Shown here: in pieces, positions 10,794-23,500 of the stretch
How positions within the stretch are numbered: the stretch's first letter is position 1
Layout: each line of letters opens with the position of its first letter
NCBI RefSeq assembly: GCF_014633365.1
Contig: NC_068351.1
Coordinates: forward strand, 1,818,001 to 1,882,000
DNA length: 64,000 nucleotides
From: Diospyros lotus
Lineage: Eukaryota; Streptophyta; Magnoliopsida; Ericales; Ebenaceae
Direction of reading: 5' to 3'
Notes under the pieces: model-generated
Told to the model about the DNA's origin: nothing
Databases searched by the model: none
Seen by the model: the letters and a program-made list of their open reading frames with translations, nothing else
Made by a program: the position numbers and the translations under genes

Positions 10794-11930
10794 GCTGCAC
10801 CTAGTTTTTCAGGTAGGAGAGAATTCTATAAATTTCCAATATGGAAATAGTGTACTTGGATGCATTCAACTGCTCGTTTGCTTAGTTGCAGCATCTTTTG
10901 TCAAGATGCCCAGTAATTTAACCATCCAAGCAAAGTTTAACTGTTACTTTGCGAACTTCATTGAGCACTCATTGCCTCTTTTGGTTGTGTGACTTTCAGG
11001 TTGTGACCTTCTGGGAGGGGAAATTGTCGACACCAAGAATTATACATTCTTCACTGGGAAATGGGAGGCAACGTATGTTCTTTGCTTTTCGGTGGCTTGG
11101 AAATCATTTATTTTCAAACTAGGATGATAAACCAGAGTCGATTATTGATGAAGTGAACTCCAGCTATATAGTGGGAAAGCCTTTTCCCTCATCTCCGAAT
11201 TGTTTTCAGGTCAGAAGGTGACATAAGGCACTGGACCAAGTTTCCATCTTTCTCTCCCCTCCTGGTAAGTAGTCAATAGTTCTTCACATGCAGATTTTGC
11301 GCTTCCCTGACCAACTCTGCCCTTTCCAGAGCCAAGTAGAAGTTGATGGGGGCAGATCTCTCGACCTAAGTAACTATCCATACATATTCATGGTAACCTG
11401 GTTCGAATTTCCACTGACTGGTAAAGAAGCTTTGCTTGGTTAACTAATTGCTTGGAATTAAGTTTGTCTTGTCTTTGACCGTGCAGAGATGGAAGGAGCA
11501 GTACTTTGTGAGTGTTGGAACAGACTGTGGGTTGACTATTGCTGGTTTCTACTATGTTTGCTTCTCCTGTAGCGATGGCTCCATCAATGGCTTCTACTGT
11601 GATCCTAATAGCAGGTCAGCCTCCTTACCCAATGATTCATCAACCAGTCTCGTTGAAAACACAAAATTGTTGCTGTGGTAGCTTCTTGCTTTTGCCCTCT
11701 ACTGAATTGCATGTTTGCTCGCAGTTTTCACATTCCTCGCTCTCTAAATCTTATAAAACCCTAAACACTCTATGCATCACGTTTTTATGTTTTCCTCTTC
11801 TAACAATTGATGAAGACTACCCAACCCTCTCTGCAGCCCATTTCAGAAACTTGAGCTGAAAACGACGAATGAAGGAAGATCAGGGTTCAGCTTTTCTTCC
11901 AGGGGTGCATTTGCGCCTAGTAGACTGTGA

Positions 11931-12580
11931 AAACACTCTATCAAGTGCTGATGATTACCCGTCTGCTTATGTTGTTGTATTTGCCGTCTGCTTATAAAGC
12001 TCGTTTATGGAGACTAGTCTTCATCCATTGTTACTGCAGTATATGTGTGTGTGTGGGTAAATTTCATACATGTACTACGTGGTGGTTTGATGCGATGATT
12101 ATAGGTCCACCAACCATTGTCGATCACATGTTAGAATCTCGATGGTTATGTACTACATGATAAATTTCATACATGTATTATGTGTGTGTGTGTGTGATTT
12201 GATGCGATGATTATGGGTAAAGACTAGTCTTCTTTTCTCTAGATCCACCACAAGCTATCATCGGCTTATGGGTCCACCAATCAGCAATTATAATGTCATC
12301 GATCACATGTTTTGTTTTTTTTCTGCTTTATAAATTTAATTAAATGTAATTTACCTAGGTTATTTTAATTTTATCAAGATTATTTCTAATCAAATTACTT
12401 CATTTTAACTTATACTATACGGTATTAACATTTAAAATTTGAAAAAAGGAGTGTGTTGAAAAAATATAGACTTTAAAAGTTAAATTTAAAATACAAGAAA
12501 TGTTCTAAAAAATAGCTTAAATCACAAAGGTTGTACCCTATATGTATATACAACATACTCTTCTTCCTCTGCATAAATCT

Positions 12581-12615
<35 letters not shown>
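11931..12615. repeat. Intergenic with imperfect tandem repeat and microsatellites
   Basis: The phrase AAATTTCATACATGTA followed by a TG run, TTTGATGCGATGATTAT and later GATCACATG occurs twice (about 12058-12130 and 12161-12310), an imperfect tandem duplication. (TG)n lies near 12040 and 12182-12196, and (AC)n(AT)n at 12580-12614. No gene was seen. Confidence 0.6.
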
Positions 12616-12619
12616 AGAA

Positions 12620-13515
12620 TCAATGCTCCATTTGACACGACTAAGGAAGATTACCAACAAGCTTTTGTCGCATGCCTGCAGAAAGAAGCAACTTTTTTGC
12701 CTCAAATCTGGATATACCAGCACCTTCGTCAATCTGCCCCTCACTTGAATTCTCTTCAACTCAAAGCAATGCAGTGGCTTGTAAAGGTTATAAAGCTGCT
12801 AGATAATTTCATGCACGAATCAACAAACAAATTAACCTTTCCTTCCTTCTCTCACTCTCTCTGGTAGAGTAAAAGCCGGCTGAATCTTTCATGGCGCCAA
12901 ACTGTTTTCAACGCTGCAAATTACTTTGATCGCTTCCTCTCTGTCGATCATTGCAGAGTAAGTACTAGCTTTTTCTTGCATGAATCTTCTCTCTCTCTCT
13001 CTCTCTCTCTTCATATGGATTAATCATATTCAGTAATTGTAGTATTATTCTCATGTTAGACGTATTTTTTTTCTTAAATAAACACGTAGAGATGGGAAAA
13101 TTGGATGGTTGAGTTAGTGGCCATTGCATGCTTATCCGTAGCCTCCAAGTTTGGTGGGACAACCCATCCTTGTTTGCATGAAATTCAGGTAACGGTAACC
13201 ATAATAATTAAGGACCCTTTTCTATATTTTGTGCGCTTGTGTGTTTTGTAGTCTAATCTGGCTCTATAACACCTTATATTCTTATGTGTAAGCATATGGT
13301 GAGATTTGCAGATGAAAGATCTGGACCATTCCTTTCAGTAGCTTGATCCAACTGATGGAATTGACTCTTCTCAAGGCCCTAGGGTGCGGCTTGGCTCTAT
13401 AACACCTTATTCTTTTGTAGAACTACAGTTGATATGGAATAGAGATGCCCTTGGTTCTTTCCTGTTTGAAGAGTTAACTATCAGACTCACTGAGCTGCTT
13501 TTGTCCACCCTTTCT
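12620..13515 (+). pseudogene. D-type cyclin pseudogene (CYCD5-like)
   Basis: Pieces in exon-like order with splice-like borders match a plant D-type cyclin box. 12640-12786 encodes KEATFLPQIWIYQHLRQ and LKAMQWLVK. 12868-12957 encodes WRQTVFNAANYFDRFLSVDH. 13090-13188 encodes ELVAIACLSVASKFGG and HEIQ. 13312-13515 encodes MKDLDHSFQ, then a TAG, then IQLMELTLLKALG, a one-base loss, and RLGSITPYSFVEL. D-type cyclins activate CDKs at G1/S. The stop, the frameshift, the poor second border and the missing N-terminal LxCxE region mark it as dead. Resemblance to CYCD5 is a judgement from motifs. Confidence 0.75.
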
Positions 13516-14360
13516 GGTAAATTTCATATGAGTATATTATCTATCAATTAAGTAAAATGGCAACCATTTTCCAAACCCTATTCATTTTTGATTCATATAT
13601 ATGATCTTGATGCACTTATAGAGTAGATACACCCATTTCATTCAACTTTAATTGATCTTGTTTATTTTTCATAGTTTTCTAGGTTTATATGATCATCAAA
13701 TTTGAGGGTTCTTGTATACGTACGAATCCGTTAAAAATTAGTAATAATTATATTCAGTGATGTTGATGGTATTCTATTAATTAGTAATTGGTACTCTTGA
13801 GATATTAATTATATTCAGCGATTAATTTAATTAGAGCCATTCTTAAGCAAAAAATCTAATTTTTGTACCTTAAGACATTAAGAGTTTATTTTTATTAAGG
13901 AGAATCAAATACATTGTTCCTTTTACTAATAAACGATCGATAATATATTTTTTCTTCTCAATTAAAGATATATCATCCTTACAATAATTATCATTAATTT
14001 TACAGAAAATTTAGAAACTCTTCAATAAGAATAATTTTTTTAATTATTTACCAAATTTAGAATAATTTTAAATTTATTATTACAAAATAAAAAAATTAGA
14101 GACTTTTTTGTAAATATAATTTTTAATATAAAAAATAATTATTTAATATAAGAACAAACATAAATTCTATATTACATTCAAATAAATATAAATATAAGTT
14201 CTATCATCCATGAATTATAACTTACTAATTAAAAAATAATAATAAATTTTAAAAAAATCATGTGTCCAACCAAATTCCATCTCTACCCCTTCATGGATGA
14301 AAATACGTTTTTGATGTTTTTTTAATATTACAAATAGTTTTAAATTTTTTTTTTAAATTA
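13516..14360. other. AT-rich intergenic, no gene seen
   Basis: Very AT-rich DNA with short repeats such as TTAGTAATAATTATATTCAG near 13740 and a variant near 13806. No frame or known element was recognised. Confidence 0.5.
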
Positions 14361-15507
14361 TTAAAATTGTATGTGTAGATAACATTTTGGATTATTAGTA
14401 GATTGTTATGCAACACTTTGGTTTTTCTTTTCAAACTAATAAGTCTACATTTAATCATTAATAAAACAAGAAATAATGTTATCTTGACCTGCATGCAAAA
14501 AGGAAGACTAGCAGACGACGACAATGGTAGCACCATAAATAGATATAAAATATTTAATATAACGATAATGACATCATATCTTATTGACGGGATATTTCAA
14601 TTCAATAATAATAATATATTATGTATTTATAATTATTATTAATTATTAAAATATTAAAAATATTAAATATTTATTTTTTCGGAACTCACGTTCCGATGAG
14701 AGTATATATTTATATAAATTTTTTTTTGTATATATTATAAATAAATGTTAGGTCTATAAATAAATACATAATATACTAAAATTATTGTAATAATATTATT
14801 ATGGTAATATTTTGTACTTTTTACTTATGGTTTTTTTTAATTTAGGTTTCATTCATGTATTTAATGGTTTGATCATAGTTGTTTTTGATACTAAATTTGT
14901 ATAAACTTAATGGAGCTAGAAATCCAATTGTTCAAATAAGTATATCTCCAAGAAAACAACCTTGAGGGAAGAAAACAATCCAAATTGTTCAAAATCATTC
15001 TTGAAATGTCAAAGATCTTTTGTTTTTGTCCAATAAGATTGGTTTCATTTTCCAAATTCTCTAATAATACCTTAAAATTTGTTGTGTTCAAGAAAATGAG
15101 TCCAAAGATTGGCTTAAGTCCAAAAAAAAAAAAGCTCAAAAAGCCTATTGAATGAAGAAATTCATAGGAATAAGTGATAGGTGTTGAAAGTCATCCCATG
15201 ACTGAGACTATATTATTATGTTATACAAAAATATTTCATAGGTGACATTTCTTCGTTTTAAAAATATTTTTTATTTTCGTTTCAAATCTTATTTATACTT
15301 AATTTTTTAAAAAAACGTCCGTTTTCACGTTTTCATTTCTTATATGAAACATTTTTTTGTTTTCGTTTCCATGCCACGTAATACCAAAAAAGTCATAAGT
15401 TGCTCCAGTGGCTGGCGGCCGGAGTCAAAGTCTCCCTCAGTGGCGCAAGGCGGCTGGCGGAAGTGGAAGTCTTCGGCCCCACCTATGAAGATAGATAATG
15501 GGATGCC
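14361..15507. repeat. Intergenic module X, copy 1
   Basis: Direct repeat of 28672-30572. Shared landmarks in order are AAAATTGTATGTGTAGATAA, TAATAAGTCTAC, GACTAGC-GA-GACGAC, CAAAGATC-TTTTG-TTTTGTCC, and GGCGGCTGG-GGAAGTGGAAG at about 15450 (versus 30519). Copy 2 has about 750 bp of extra sequence. It stands just upstream of kinase gene 2. Confidence 0.8.
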
Positions 15508-15599
15508 AATAAATAATAATTGTTTTGAAGATAATAAATATATATATATATATACATATATTAATGCTAATTCATTTAAATTCATTCGAAAACTGTGTA

Positions 15600-15815
15600 A
15601 TTAAGGCTAAGCTGGGTAATTAATAAAACAAGAAATAGTTTTAATTATAATTTAAATCCACTCAGTTTTCGTTTTAGCTGGGGATTTTCTTTTCCCTTCG
15701 GCATTATCACAAATCCAAAAATATCTTAACTTGTATGCAACCCAATTAATTAATTAATTATTATTAGTAATTGTTAAACGTAAATAGTAATCATTAAATA
15801 GATAGAGATGGAGAG
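15600..15815. repeat. Upstream part of duplicated kinase unit, copy 2
   Basis: Matches 2081-2169 and 3310-3400 of unit 1 in order (AAGCTGGGTAATTAATAAAA, then GCAACCCAATTAATTAATTA and AATAGATAGAGATGGAGAG). Unit 1 has the 1-kb TIR element between these two blocks; unit 2 does not. Confidence 0.8.
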
Positions 15816-16299
15816 TTAATCGTGTTGAATTTTTAATCTAACGCTGGATTTATATGCGAGTACATATGCATAGTAGATTATTAAATAATGTTAAATTTAA
15901 TTAAAAGTGATTTATTAATTTTGAATTTTTTGGGATTTAGTGTATTTAATAGGATGTGAAGCTTTAATGTGTAGTGATTTTAAGGGTAATTTTTATTTTT
16001 TTTGATGAGTTAAAATATAAATATCAAAAGCTAAGAAGAAAATTATCATATATAAATAATGCTTATGGTTCCTGAATCACACGACTCAATTTTATTATTT
16101 TTATATTTCAGACAGATAAAATTAAAGAGTTCTTTTAGAAATAGTATTAATCTAGAAGGTTAATTGTACGATTCTTAATAAAAATAATTTTTATAAATTT
16201 AAATAATTATTTATTTATTTTTTTATATTATTCTTGATGATTTGATATGAATATTAGTGCACTTACAGTTTTCACAAAGATTTATTTCTCTGCAATACG
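15816..16299. other. About 480-bp AT-rich insertion directly before kinase gene 2
   Basis: Homology to unit 1 stops after GATAGAGATGGAGAG and resumes only at about 16300 (GCGGTCACAGCAATG versus GCAGTCACAGCCATG), so extra DNA separates the old promoter from the start codon. It holds the ATG at 16257, which would add 19 residues in frame. No ends or target duplication could be identified. It may supply a new promoter or 5' leader. Confidence 0.6.
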
Positions 16300-16313
16300 C
16301 TGCGGTCACAGCA

Positions 16314-18381
16314 ATGTTACTCAAGCTTCTGGTCCTTCTTCTTCCCTTGCTTCCCCAATCTGCGACCGCCGATGACCCCCGCTTCACCTTCAACGGCTTC
16401 AGGTCGGCCAACCTGAGCCTCGACGGCGTAGCTACGTTCACTCCCGGCGGCCTCTTGGCCCTCACCAACGGCACCACACAGAAAACAGGCCACGCCTTCT
16501 ACCCGAGCCCCGTCCACTTCAAGAACTCGCCCGCCGGCTCGGCTATCTCCTTCTCTACAACCTTCGTCTTCGGCATCGTTCATCAGTACCCCACTCTCAG
16601 CGGCCATGGAATTGTCTTCGTTGTCGCTCCACAACGCGGGCTTCCCGGCGGCCTTCCCAGCCATTACCTTGGCCTATTCAATGAGCACAACGATGGCAAG
16701 GAGACCAATCGTGTTGTAGCGGTGGAGCTCGACACGGTCTACAACAGCGAACTCAAAGATCTGAATGATAACCATGTCGGAATTGACATCAATGGATTGA
16801 AGTCAGTCGAAGCCGCGACAGCGAGCTATTACGTCGAAAAAACCCACCGTTTTCAGAACCTGAGCCTGATCAGCGGCAAAGCGATGCAAGTCTGGGTGGA
16901 GTACGATGGCTCGGAGAAGACAATGGAAGTCACAATCGCTCCGATCGGTGTTGAAAAGCCGTCAAAGCCTCTTCTGTCTTTGTCTCGAGACCTTTCTCCT
17001 ATCATAAACCAGACCATGTACGTCGGCTTCTCCTCCTCCACCGGCCCAGTAGTCACATCCCACTATATTCTCGGCTGGAGTTTCAAGATCAACGGCGAGG
17101 CTGAACCGCTTGATCTTTCTGAGCTTCCGAAGCTTCCACGAATGGCCTCCAAGAAGACATCCAAGTTTTTGACAGTTGGGTTGCCTCTGATTTCCTTGGC
17201 TTCGGCTATTACCGGCGTGGTTTTCCTTCTGGAAAGGAGGAGAAAGTTCGCCGAAGTGGTGGAAGAATGGGAACGTGACTATGGCACTCATAGATTCAAG
17301 TTCAAAGATCTATACATCGCCACTAAAGGATTCAGAGATAACGAGCTTCTCGGCAGTGGCGGATTTGGGAGGGTTTATAGAGGAGTATTGCCAACTTCAG
17401 AGCTTGAGATTGCAGTGAAGAGAGTCTCCCATGAATCCCGGCAAGGAATGAGGGAATTTGTGGCCGAAATCTTCAGCATCGGCCGGGTCCGGCACCGGAA
17501 CTTGGTCCCGCTCCTAGGCTACTGCCGGCGCAAAGGCGAGCTCCTTCTGGTCTATGATTACATGCCCAATGGAAGCCTTGACAAGTATCTCTATGACCAA
17601 CCAAAATTCACCCTCAATTGGCAGCAAAGATTTAAAGTCATCAAGGGTGTGGCGTCTGGACTGTTTTATCTTCATGAGGAATGGGAGCAAGTGGTGATCC
17701 ACAGAGATGTCAAGGCCAGTAATGTTTTACTAGACGGCGAACTGAACGGAAGATTGGGCGATTTTGGGCTTGCAAGATTATACGATCATGGAACTGGTCC
17801 TCAGACCAGTCATGTCGTCGGAACTATCGGGTATTCTGAATTGTTAATCACCGCTTCATCTAAAGTCTTATACTTACACATTTACTTTGAACAGGTATAT
17901 CGCGCCGGAGCACACCAGAACCGGCAAGGCCTCGACAAGCACGGACGTTTACGCTTTCGGGGCGTTCTTGCTAGAGGTGGCGAGCGGGCGGCGCCCAATA
18001 GAGGCCAGCAGCATGGGGCGTGGTACGGTGCTGGTTGATTGGGTATTCTCTTTATGGAGGAAAGGCGAGATTTTGCGGGCGGTGGATGCCAATTTGGGAG
18101 GCGAGTATGTGGTTGAGCAAGCGGAGTTAGTACTGAAGTTGGGGTTGCTGTGCTCGCACGGTGTGCGGGCGATGAGGCCGACGATGCGACAGGTGGTGCA
18201 GTACTTAGAAGGAGATGTTGGACTGCCGGAGCTGGCGTCGATCGACATCTCAGCGACTGAGCTCACGTTCTCAAACCTAGAAGGATTCAGTGACTTCGCT
18301 TTGTCGTGTCAGTCTTCCATGGACAAGGGGTTTACAGGCTCGTCGTCTGTTGCGGAATCGCTTCTTTCTGGTGGTAGGTGA
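16314..18381 (+). CDS. L-type lectin receptor-like kinase 2 (spliced: 16314-17830, 17895-18381)
   Basis: Tandem duplicate of the gene at 3418; 667 residues, same architecture: signal peptide about 1-19, lectin ectodomain to about 265, one membrane segment, cytosolic Ser/Thr kinase with GSGGFG, AVK Lys369, HRD Asp465, DFG Asp483 and tail SSSVAESLLSGGR. ATG 16314 is chosen over the in-frame 16257 because it matches the start of gene 1 and begins the hydrophobic signal MLLKLLVLLLPLLPQ; the earlier ATG lies in inserted DNA. The membrane region is five residues shorter than in gene 1. Intron 17831-17894 is 64 bp, one base shorter than in gene 1; retention would shift frame and give a scrambled tail ending near 18038. 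Most differences between the copies are substitutions in the lectin part. Ligand and specific role are unknown. Confidence 0.9.
17831..17894 (+). other. 64-bp intron in kinase gene 2
   Basis: Donor GTATTC, acceptor TTGAACAG, with GGTAT on both sides as in gene 1. It is identical to intron 1 apart from a single-base loss near the donor (TCTG for TGCTG), so the intron predates the tandem duplication. Splicing restores GTIGYIAPEH. Confidence 0.85.
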
Positions 18382-20500
18382 TGCCGCCATTCATGGTTAT
18401 TGTCTTGCGCTCTGTTTCGACTTTGGAGTGTGTGCTTTTTGTCAGTTGTCTCTGTAACTAATGGTGAATATAGAAAGGAGACTGGTTGACAAAAAGGTTT
18501 ATAGAATTACATAATCGGGTTAAAGGATGAAAATGCATCCGTTTATATTTTATTGTACTTTTTTTAATTTAATGTTGGCAAGGATATTTTAATTTTTTAG
18601 CTCTTATTTTATAAATTTATTTATTAATTTGTCTGATCTGTAAAAGAATTCACGAATATATATAAAAAAAATATATAAATAATGAATTAAGAAAAATTCT
18701 TCAAAATAAAACAAATTGACAAACAAACTTACAGAATAAGGGCTAAAAAATTAAAATATTCTTACATACATTATATTGCACTTTTTTAATGTAATATGAG
18801 TGAGTATATTTTAATTTTTTAGCTCTAATTCTGTAAGTTTATCTGTCAATCTGTCTTACAATATATTTTTACATTATAATTTAAAAAAAAATTTAAAAAA
18901 ATATTACCGGTAAACCTCTGCACTTATTTATTAGAGATTTTTTTTTTAATTTATTAATATGGAGTCCTTTTGTGCGTACTTATTTTTACAAATCAAATCT
19001 AATTTAATTCATCACTCATTGTTTAAATACTCAATTTGAAAGACACAAATTTTTTTTTTTTGACATCCTATCTAGATATCTTTAAAATAAATTTTTAATT
19101 CACTACAATTCAAAATAAGAACACAAAAGTCTTTTGTTTTCATTAAAATAAGATAACGTGCCTTAAATAAAAACATAATTTGTACAATAAATTTAACATG
19201 TTTAATAATACACTTGATATTATAAAAATAAATTTATATATATATTTTTATAAAACATGACATATTACAAAAATAGCTGGTGGCACATGAGTCGTACTGT
19301 TGGACTTCCCTTTTCTTATTATTATATATACGTATATTTTATATTTTATTATTTTAAGTTATTTGACTCATTCATTTGATAAAAAAAAAATTATTATTCA
19401 AATTAAATTCAATTTTATATTCTTAAATTTTTAAATATTCTAAAAATATTTTGCCGTGTTGCATGAATGCTAGTGAGCACCACCTATAATCGTTGTTGTA
19501 AACTTAATGTTAGAAGAATGTGGATGAGTTCTTTCTTCTTTTTAAAAAAAATCTCTATATTTTCATCCAAATCACTTTTTCTTCAATTTTTAAAAAATTT
19601 TCTGCTAAAATTAAAGAGATCATTCTCTTTCCTTACCAAAATTTTACTACAAATTATATATATATGTAAAATTATATACATATATATTTTGCAAAATATT
19701 CAAAAAAAATATATTATTTACATTTTTTGGGTTACACCTTAAATTACACAATACAACTAAAGTGACAAAAATATTCTTCACTGAAAACAGTGTAGCGAGG
19801 GGGTGAGTTGATGAAGTGTATGACTAAAATATCACTCAGTCAAAACAATGAGATAACATGAGGAGAAAAGATGAGATAGTGAGATGCGGGGACTATTTTA
19901 GTTATTTGTGCACGTGTATAATTCAAAATATAATTTGTACAAATAATATAGTCTTATTTAGTTAACAAATGTATTGATGTACTTTTTAATATTAAGAGGA
20001 CGTAACAAGTGTTTAGTTATTTTTGTTAGAGATATGCTATAATCTTTAAAAGGATAAGTCCAACACAAATTGTGCTTCAAAATTACCTAATACCAAACAT
20101 ACCCCTAACATAAAAGAATTGAAAGTCATCAACAAAATCAACCAAATAATAAATGAATCGGACAGTTGAACTCCAACAAGATGAACAGACCCAATATATA
20201 TATATATAGCCAGCCAAATTATTGGGTTTCCAGTGAACCATTCTGAAGCAAAATTTTTTATTAACGGGAAAGAAATTGACCCATCTAGATTGGGCAAAAC
20301 CCAGATCTGGGTTTCATGAAATGGGATATGGGTTTCAAACTTATACTTGGACCCAAGGAGAATAGAGAAGGTGAAGAGGAGAGAAGTAAGCTTGCACCCA
20401 AACGAATAAACACATGTTTAATATTTTTTTAAACATGTGTCTAATATTCATGAAGTGTTTCTTTTTAAATATAACCTCTTTGTGGACGGTTAGAAATACA
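18382..20500. other. 3' flank of kinase gene 2, AT-rich
   Basis: Bases 18382-18450 and 18930-19700 are homologous to the 3' flank of gene 1; 18450-18920 is extra and holds the inverted-repeat cluster described separately. From 19700 to 20500 no gene was seen. Confidence 0.6.
18568..18862. repeat. Three-copy inverted/direct repeat (MITE-like)
   Basis: The sequence around ATATTTTAATTTTTTAGCTC at 18574 recurs inverted at about 18745-18765 (GGGCTAAAAAATTAAAATAT) and again direct at about 18807. This gives a fold-back plus one extra direct copy, absent from the homologous flank of gene 1. It is consistent with a small MITE and a partial second insertion. Confidence 0.6.
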
Positions 20501-20519
20501 TTTTTAATATTTTTTTAAT
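20501..20519. repeat. Target-site duplication of the LINE, left
   Basis: TTTTTAATATTTTTTTAAT, 19 bp, is identical to 23873-23891 and directly brackets the LINE. Confidence 0.85.
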
Positions 20520-20558
20520 ATAACAACAATAACAATAACATATCCAGTTTTTATCCCA

Positions 20559-23500
20559 CTATGTGGGGTCGGCTACATGAATTCTAGACTTCCATATATT
20601 TTTGTCTTTTGTCATATCCTCATTTAGATCCATATATTTCATATCAAATTTTAATGTCTCTCCTAAAGTTTTCTTGGGTCTATCTCTATCTCTTTTTGTG
20701 ACTAATTGTTCCATTTCATCAACTCTCCTCACAGGAGCGTCTCTTAGTCTCCTTCTCACATGACCAAACCATCTTAGTCTAATCTCTCTCATCTTTTTCT
20801 CGATTGACACTACTCCTACCTTATTACGAATAACTTCATTTCTAATTTTATCCTTTCTTGTATGTCCGCACATCCATCTTAACATCCTCATCTCCGCTAC
20901 ACTTGTCTTTTGCTCATGCTGGTATTTGACTGCCCAACATTTTGAACCATATAGCAAGACTGGTCTTATAGCTGTCCTATAAAATTTTGCTTTCAATTTT
21001 AATGGGATTTTACCATCACATAACACCCCCGATACATTTCTCCATTTTAGCCAACCTGCCTTAATTCTATGTGCGACATCCTCATGGATTTCTCCATCTT
21101 TTTGAATCACTGATCCCAAATATCGAAAATGGTCTTTTCTTTGTAAGATTTGATCTTCTAATTTTATTATAACATCATCCACTCTTGCATTTTTACTAAA
21201 TTTGTATTCCATATATTCTGTTTTCTTTCTACTTAATTTAAATCCCTTAGATTCTAAATTATTTCTCCACAACTCAAGCTTAGTGTTCACTCCTTCTTTT
21301 GTTTCATCCACCAACACTATGTCGTCTGCAAATAGCATACACCATGGCATATCTATCTGAATATCTTTAGTGAGTTCATCCATTACTAGGGCAAATAAGT
21401 ATGGACTTAGTGCAGAACCTTGATGCAGTCCTATTGTAATTGTAAATGGTTCAGTATCCCCTCTGCATGTTCTGACCCTTGTCTCTACACCATGACACAT
21501 ATCCTTAAGGGCTTGTATATAGGCTATTTTGACTCATTTTTTTCTCTAAAACCCTCCATAATACTTCTTTAGGGACCTTATCATAGGCCTTTTCTAGATC
21601 TATAAACACCATATGTAGGTCCTTCTGATGATCTCCATACCTTTCCATTAGACGCCTCAGTAAATATATAGCTTCCATTGTTGACCTACCAGGTATAAAA
21701 CCAAACTGATTTTTTGACACCTTTGTTTCCTTTCTGAGCCTCTGCTCTATTACTCTCTCCCAGAGTTTCCTGGTATGACTCATTAACTTAATTACTCTAT
21801 AATTTTCACAGTTTTGAACATCTCATTTGTTCTTGTATATAGGAACCAAAGTACTCTTCCTTCACTCATCTGACATCTTTTTTTATTTAAGGATGGTGTT
21901 AAATAGTTGCGTTAGACAGGAGATGCCCTCTTCTCCCATGCATTTTCATGCTTCTATTAGTATATTATCTGGTCCCACTGCCTTATGATTTTTCATCTTT
22001 TTTAATGCTTGCCTTATTTCATTTGAACTTATGCGTCGATAGAATGTGTAGTTCACATTCCCTTCGGAGTTACTAAGATGTCCCAACCTAACTCTTGTGT
22101 CACCACCATCATTGAATAATTTTGTGAAATACTCCTTCCATCTCTCCTTAATCGCTCCCTCATTTACTAAAACATTTTGATTGTCATCTTTTATGCATTT
22201 CACTTGATTTAAATTCCGTGTTTTTCTTTCTTTTGCTTTAGCTAATTTATATATATCCCTTTCTCCATCTTTTGTATCAAGTCGTTTATATAGATTCTCA
22301 TATACTTTTGATCTTACTTCACTAACAGCTCTTTTTGCTGCCTTTTTTGCTTCTTTATAATTTTTTGATTTTCTTCATTGTTGCATTGATATACCGCCTT
22401 ATAGCAAGTTTTCTTATTTTTAATTTTCAATTGTACCTCTTCATTCCACCACCAAGACTCCTTAAGGTTAGGGGCTCTACCATTTGTCTCTCCAAGGACT
22501 ACCTTTGCCGTGCTTCTTAGAGCATTAGCCATTTCTTTCCACATTTGATTTGTCTATTTTTCTCCATTCCATTTCCTTCTACCCCTTAATTTTCCTTTAA
22601 AGATTAGTTGTTTCTCCCATTTTAAATTCCACCACCTGATTCTTGAATTTTGTTTTATATGATTTTTTCTCTTCCAATTTCTTACTTGGATGTCAAGTAC
22701 TAGAAGTCTATGTTGAGTAGTCAAACACTCTCCCGGTATCACCTTACAATTCCTACAACATAACCGATCTTCTTGTCTCATGAGGAAGTAATTTATTTGG
22801 GTGCTTGAGGTGATATTTTTATATGTGATTAAGTGTTCATCCCGTTTTTTGAACCTAGTATTGGTTATAATGAGCCCATATGCCATAACAAAATCTAGAA
22901 TAGATTTACACTCATTATTAATTTCCCTAAATCCATACCCTCCATGTACCTCTCTATATCCGTTTCCGTCTCTACCCACGTGCTCATTTAAGTCACCTCT
23001 TATAATCACTTTCTCTCCTCTTGGTATCATTTGTATGAGTCCCTCTAGATCCTCCTAGAATTTTGCTTTTATCTCATCACCTAACCCTGCTTGTGGTGCA
23101 TATGTACTAAAGATATTCATAGTCATTCTTCCTAGACTAATCTTCACCATAATAATCCTATCCCTTATTCTCTTTACATCCACTACCTCATCTATTAAGC
23201 TTTTATCCATAATAATCCCCACTCCATTTTTCGCTCTATCAGTTCCTGTGTACCATATTTTATATTCAGCTTCTGATAAAGTTTTTGCTTTTTTTCCTAC
23301 CCATCTCGTCTCTTGAAGGCACATAATATTAATTTTTCTCCTAATTATCACATCCACCACTTCCATAGCTTTACCTGTTAATGTTCCTATGTTCCATGAC
23401 CCAATCCTTAATCTATGATTTTGTTTTTGGCCTTGACTTTGGATTTGATTTTTTTTTTGCCTTGACTTTGAATTTGATTTTGTTTTTGATTTTGATTTTG

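Larger units (their letters stand above)
7780..11930 (+). pseudogene. GID4: GID4-like gene, left copy: exon 3 missing, exon 4 frameshifted
   Basis: GID4 (Vid24 family) is the substrate receptor of the GID/CTLH ubiquitin ligase and reads N-terminal proline degrons. Exons seen: 7780-7825 (MPVRVVDSSAPSQAS), 9581-9636 (GANLGNTSALACTLLSVGQ), 11000-11072, 11210-11264 (SEGDIRHWTKFPSFSPLL), 11330-11392 (SQVEVDGGRSLDLSNYPYIF), 11487-11614 (RWKEQYFVSVGTDCGLTIAG onward) and 11837-11930 (ends FSSRGAFAPSRL, not the common FSSYELQ). Phases agree except in exon 4, which is 73 nt instead of 74: one G is missing after TGGGAG, so VVTFWEG shifts frame before IVDTKNYTFFTGKWEAT. The 144-nt exon with AFSGTQNVSSLQKDEAW is absent; retroelement-like DNA fills its place. 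It is probably nonfunctional, unless the missing G is an assembly error and exon skipping is tolerated. Confidence 0.8.

Noticed and set aside
16257..16313. Upstream in-frame ATG as the start of kinase gene 2
   Set aside because: It lies in inserted DNA absent from gene 1 and would bury the signal peptide behind 19 residues.
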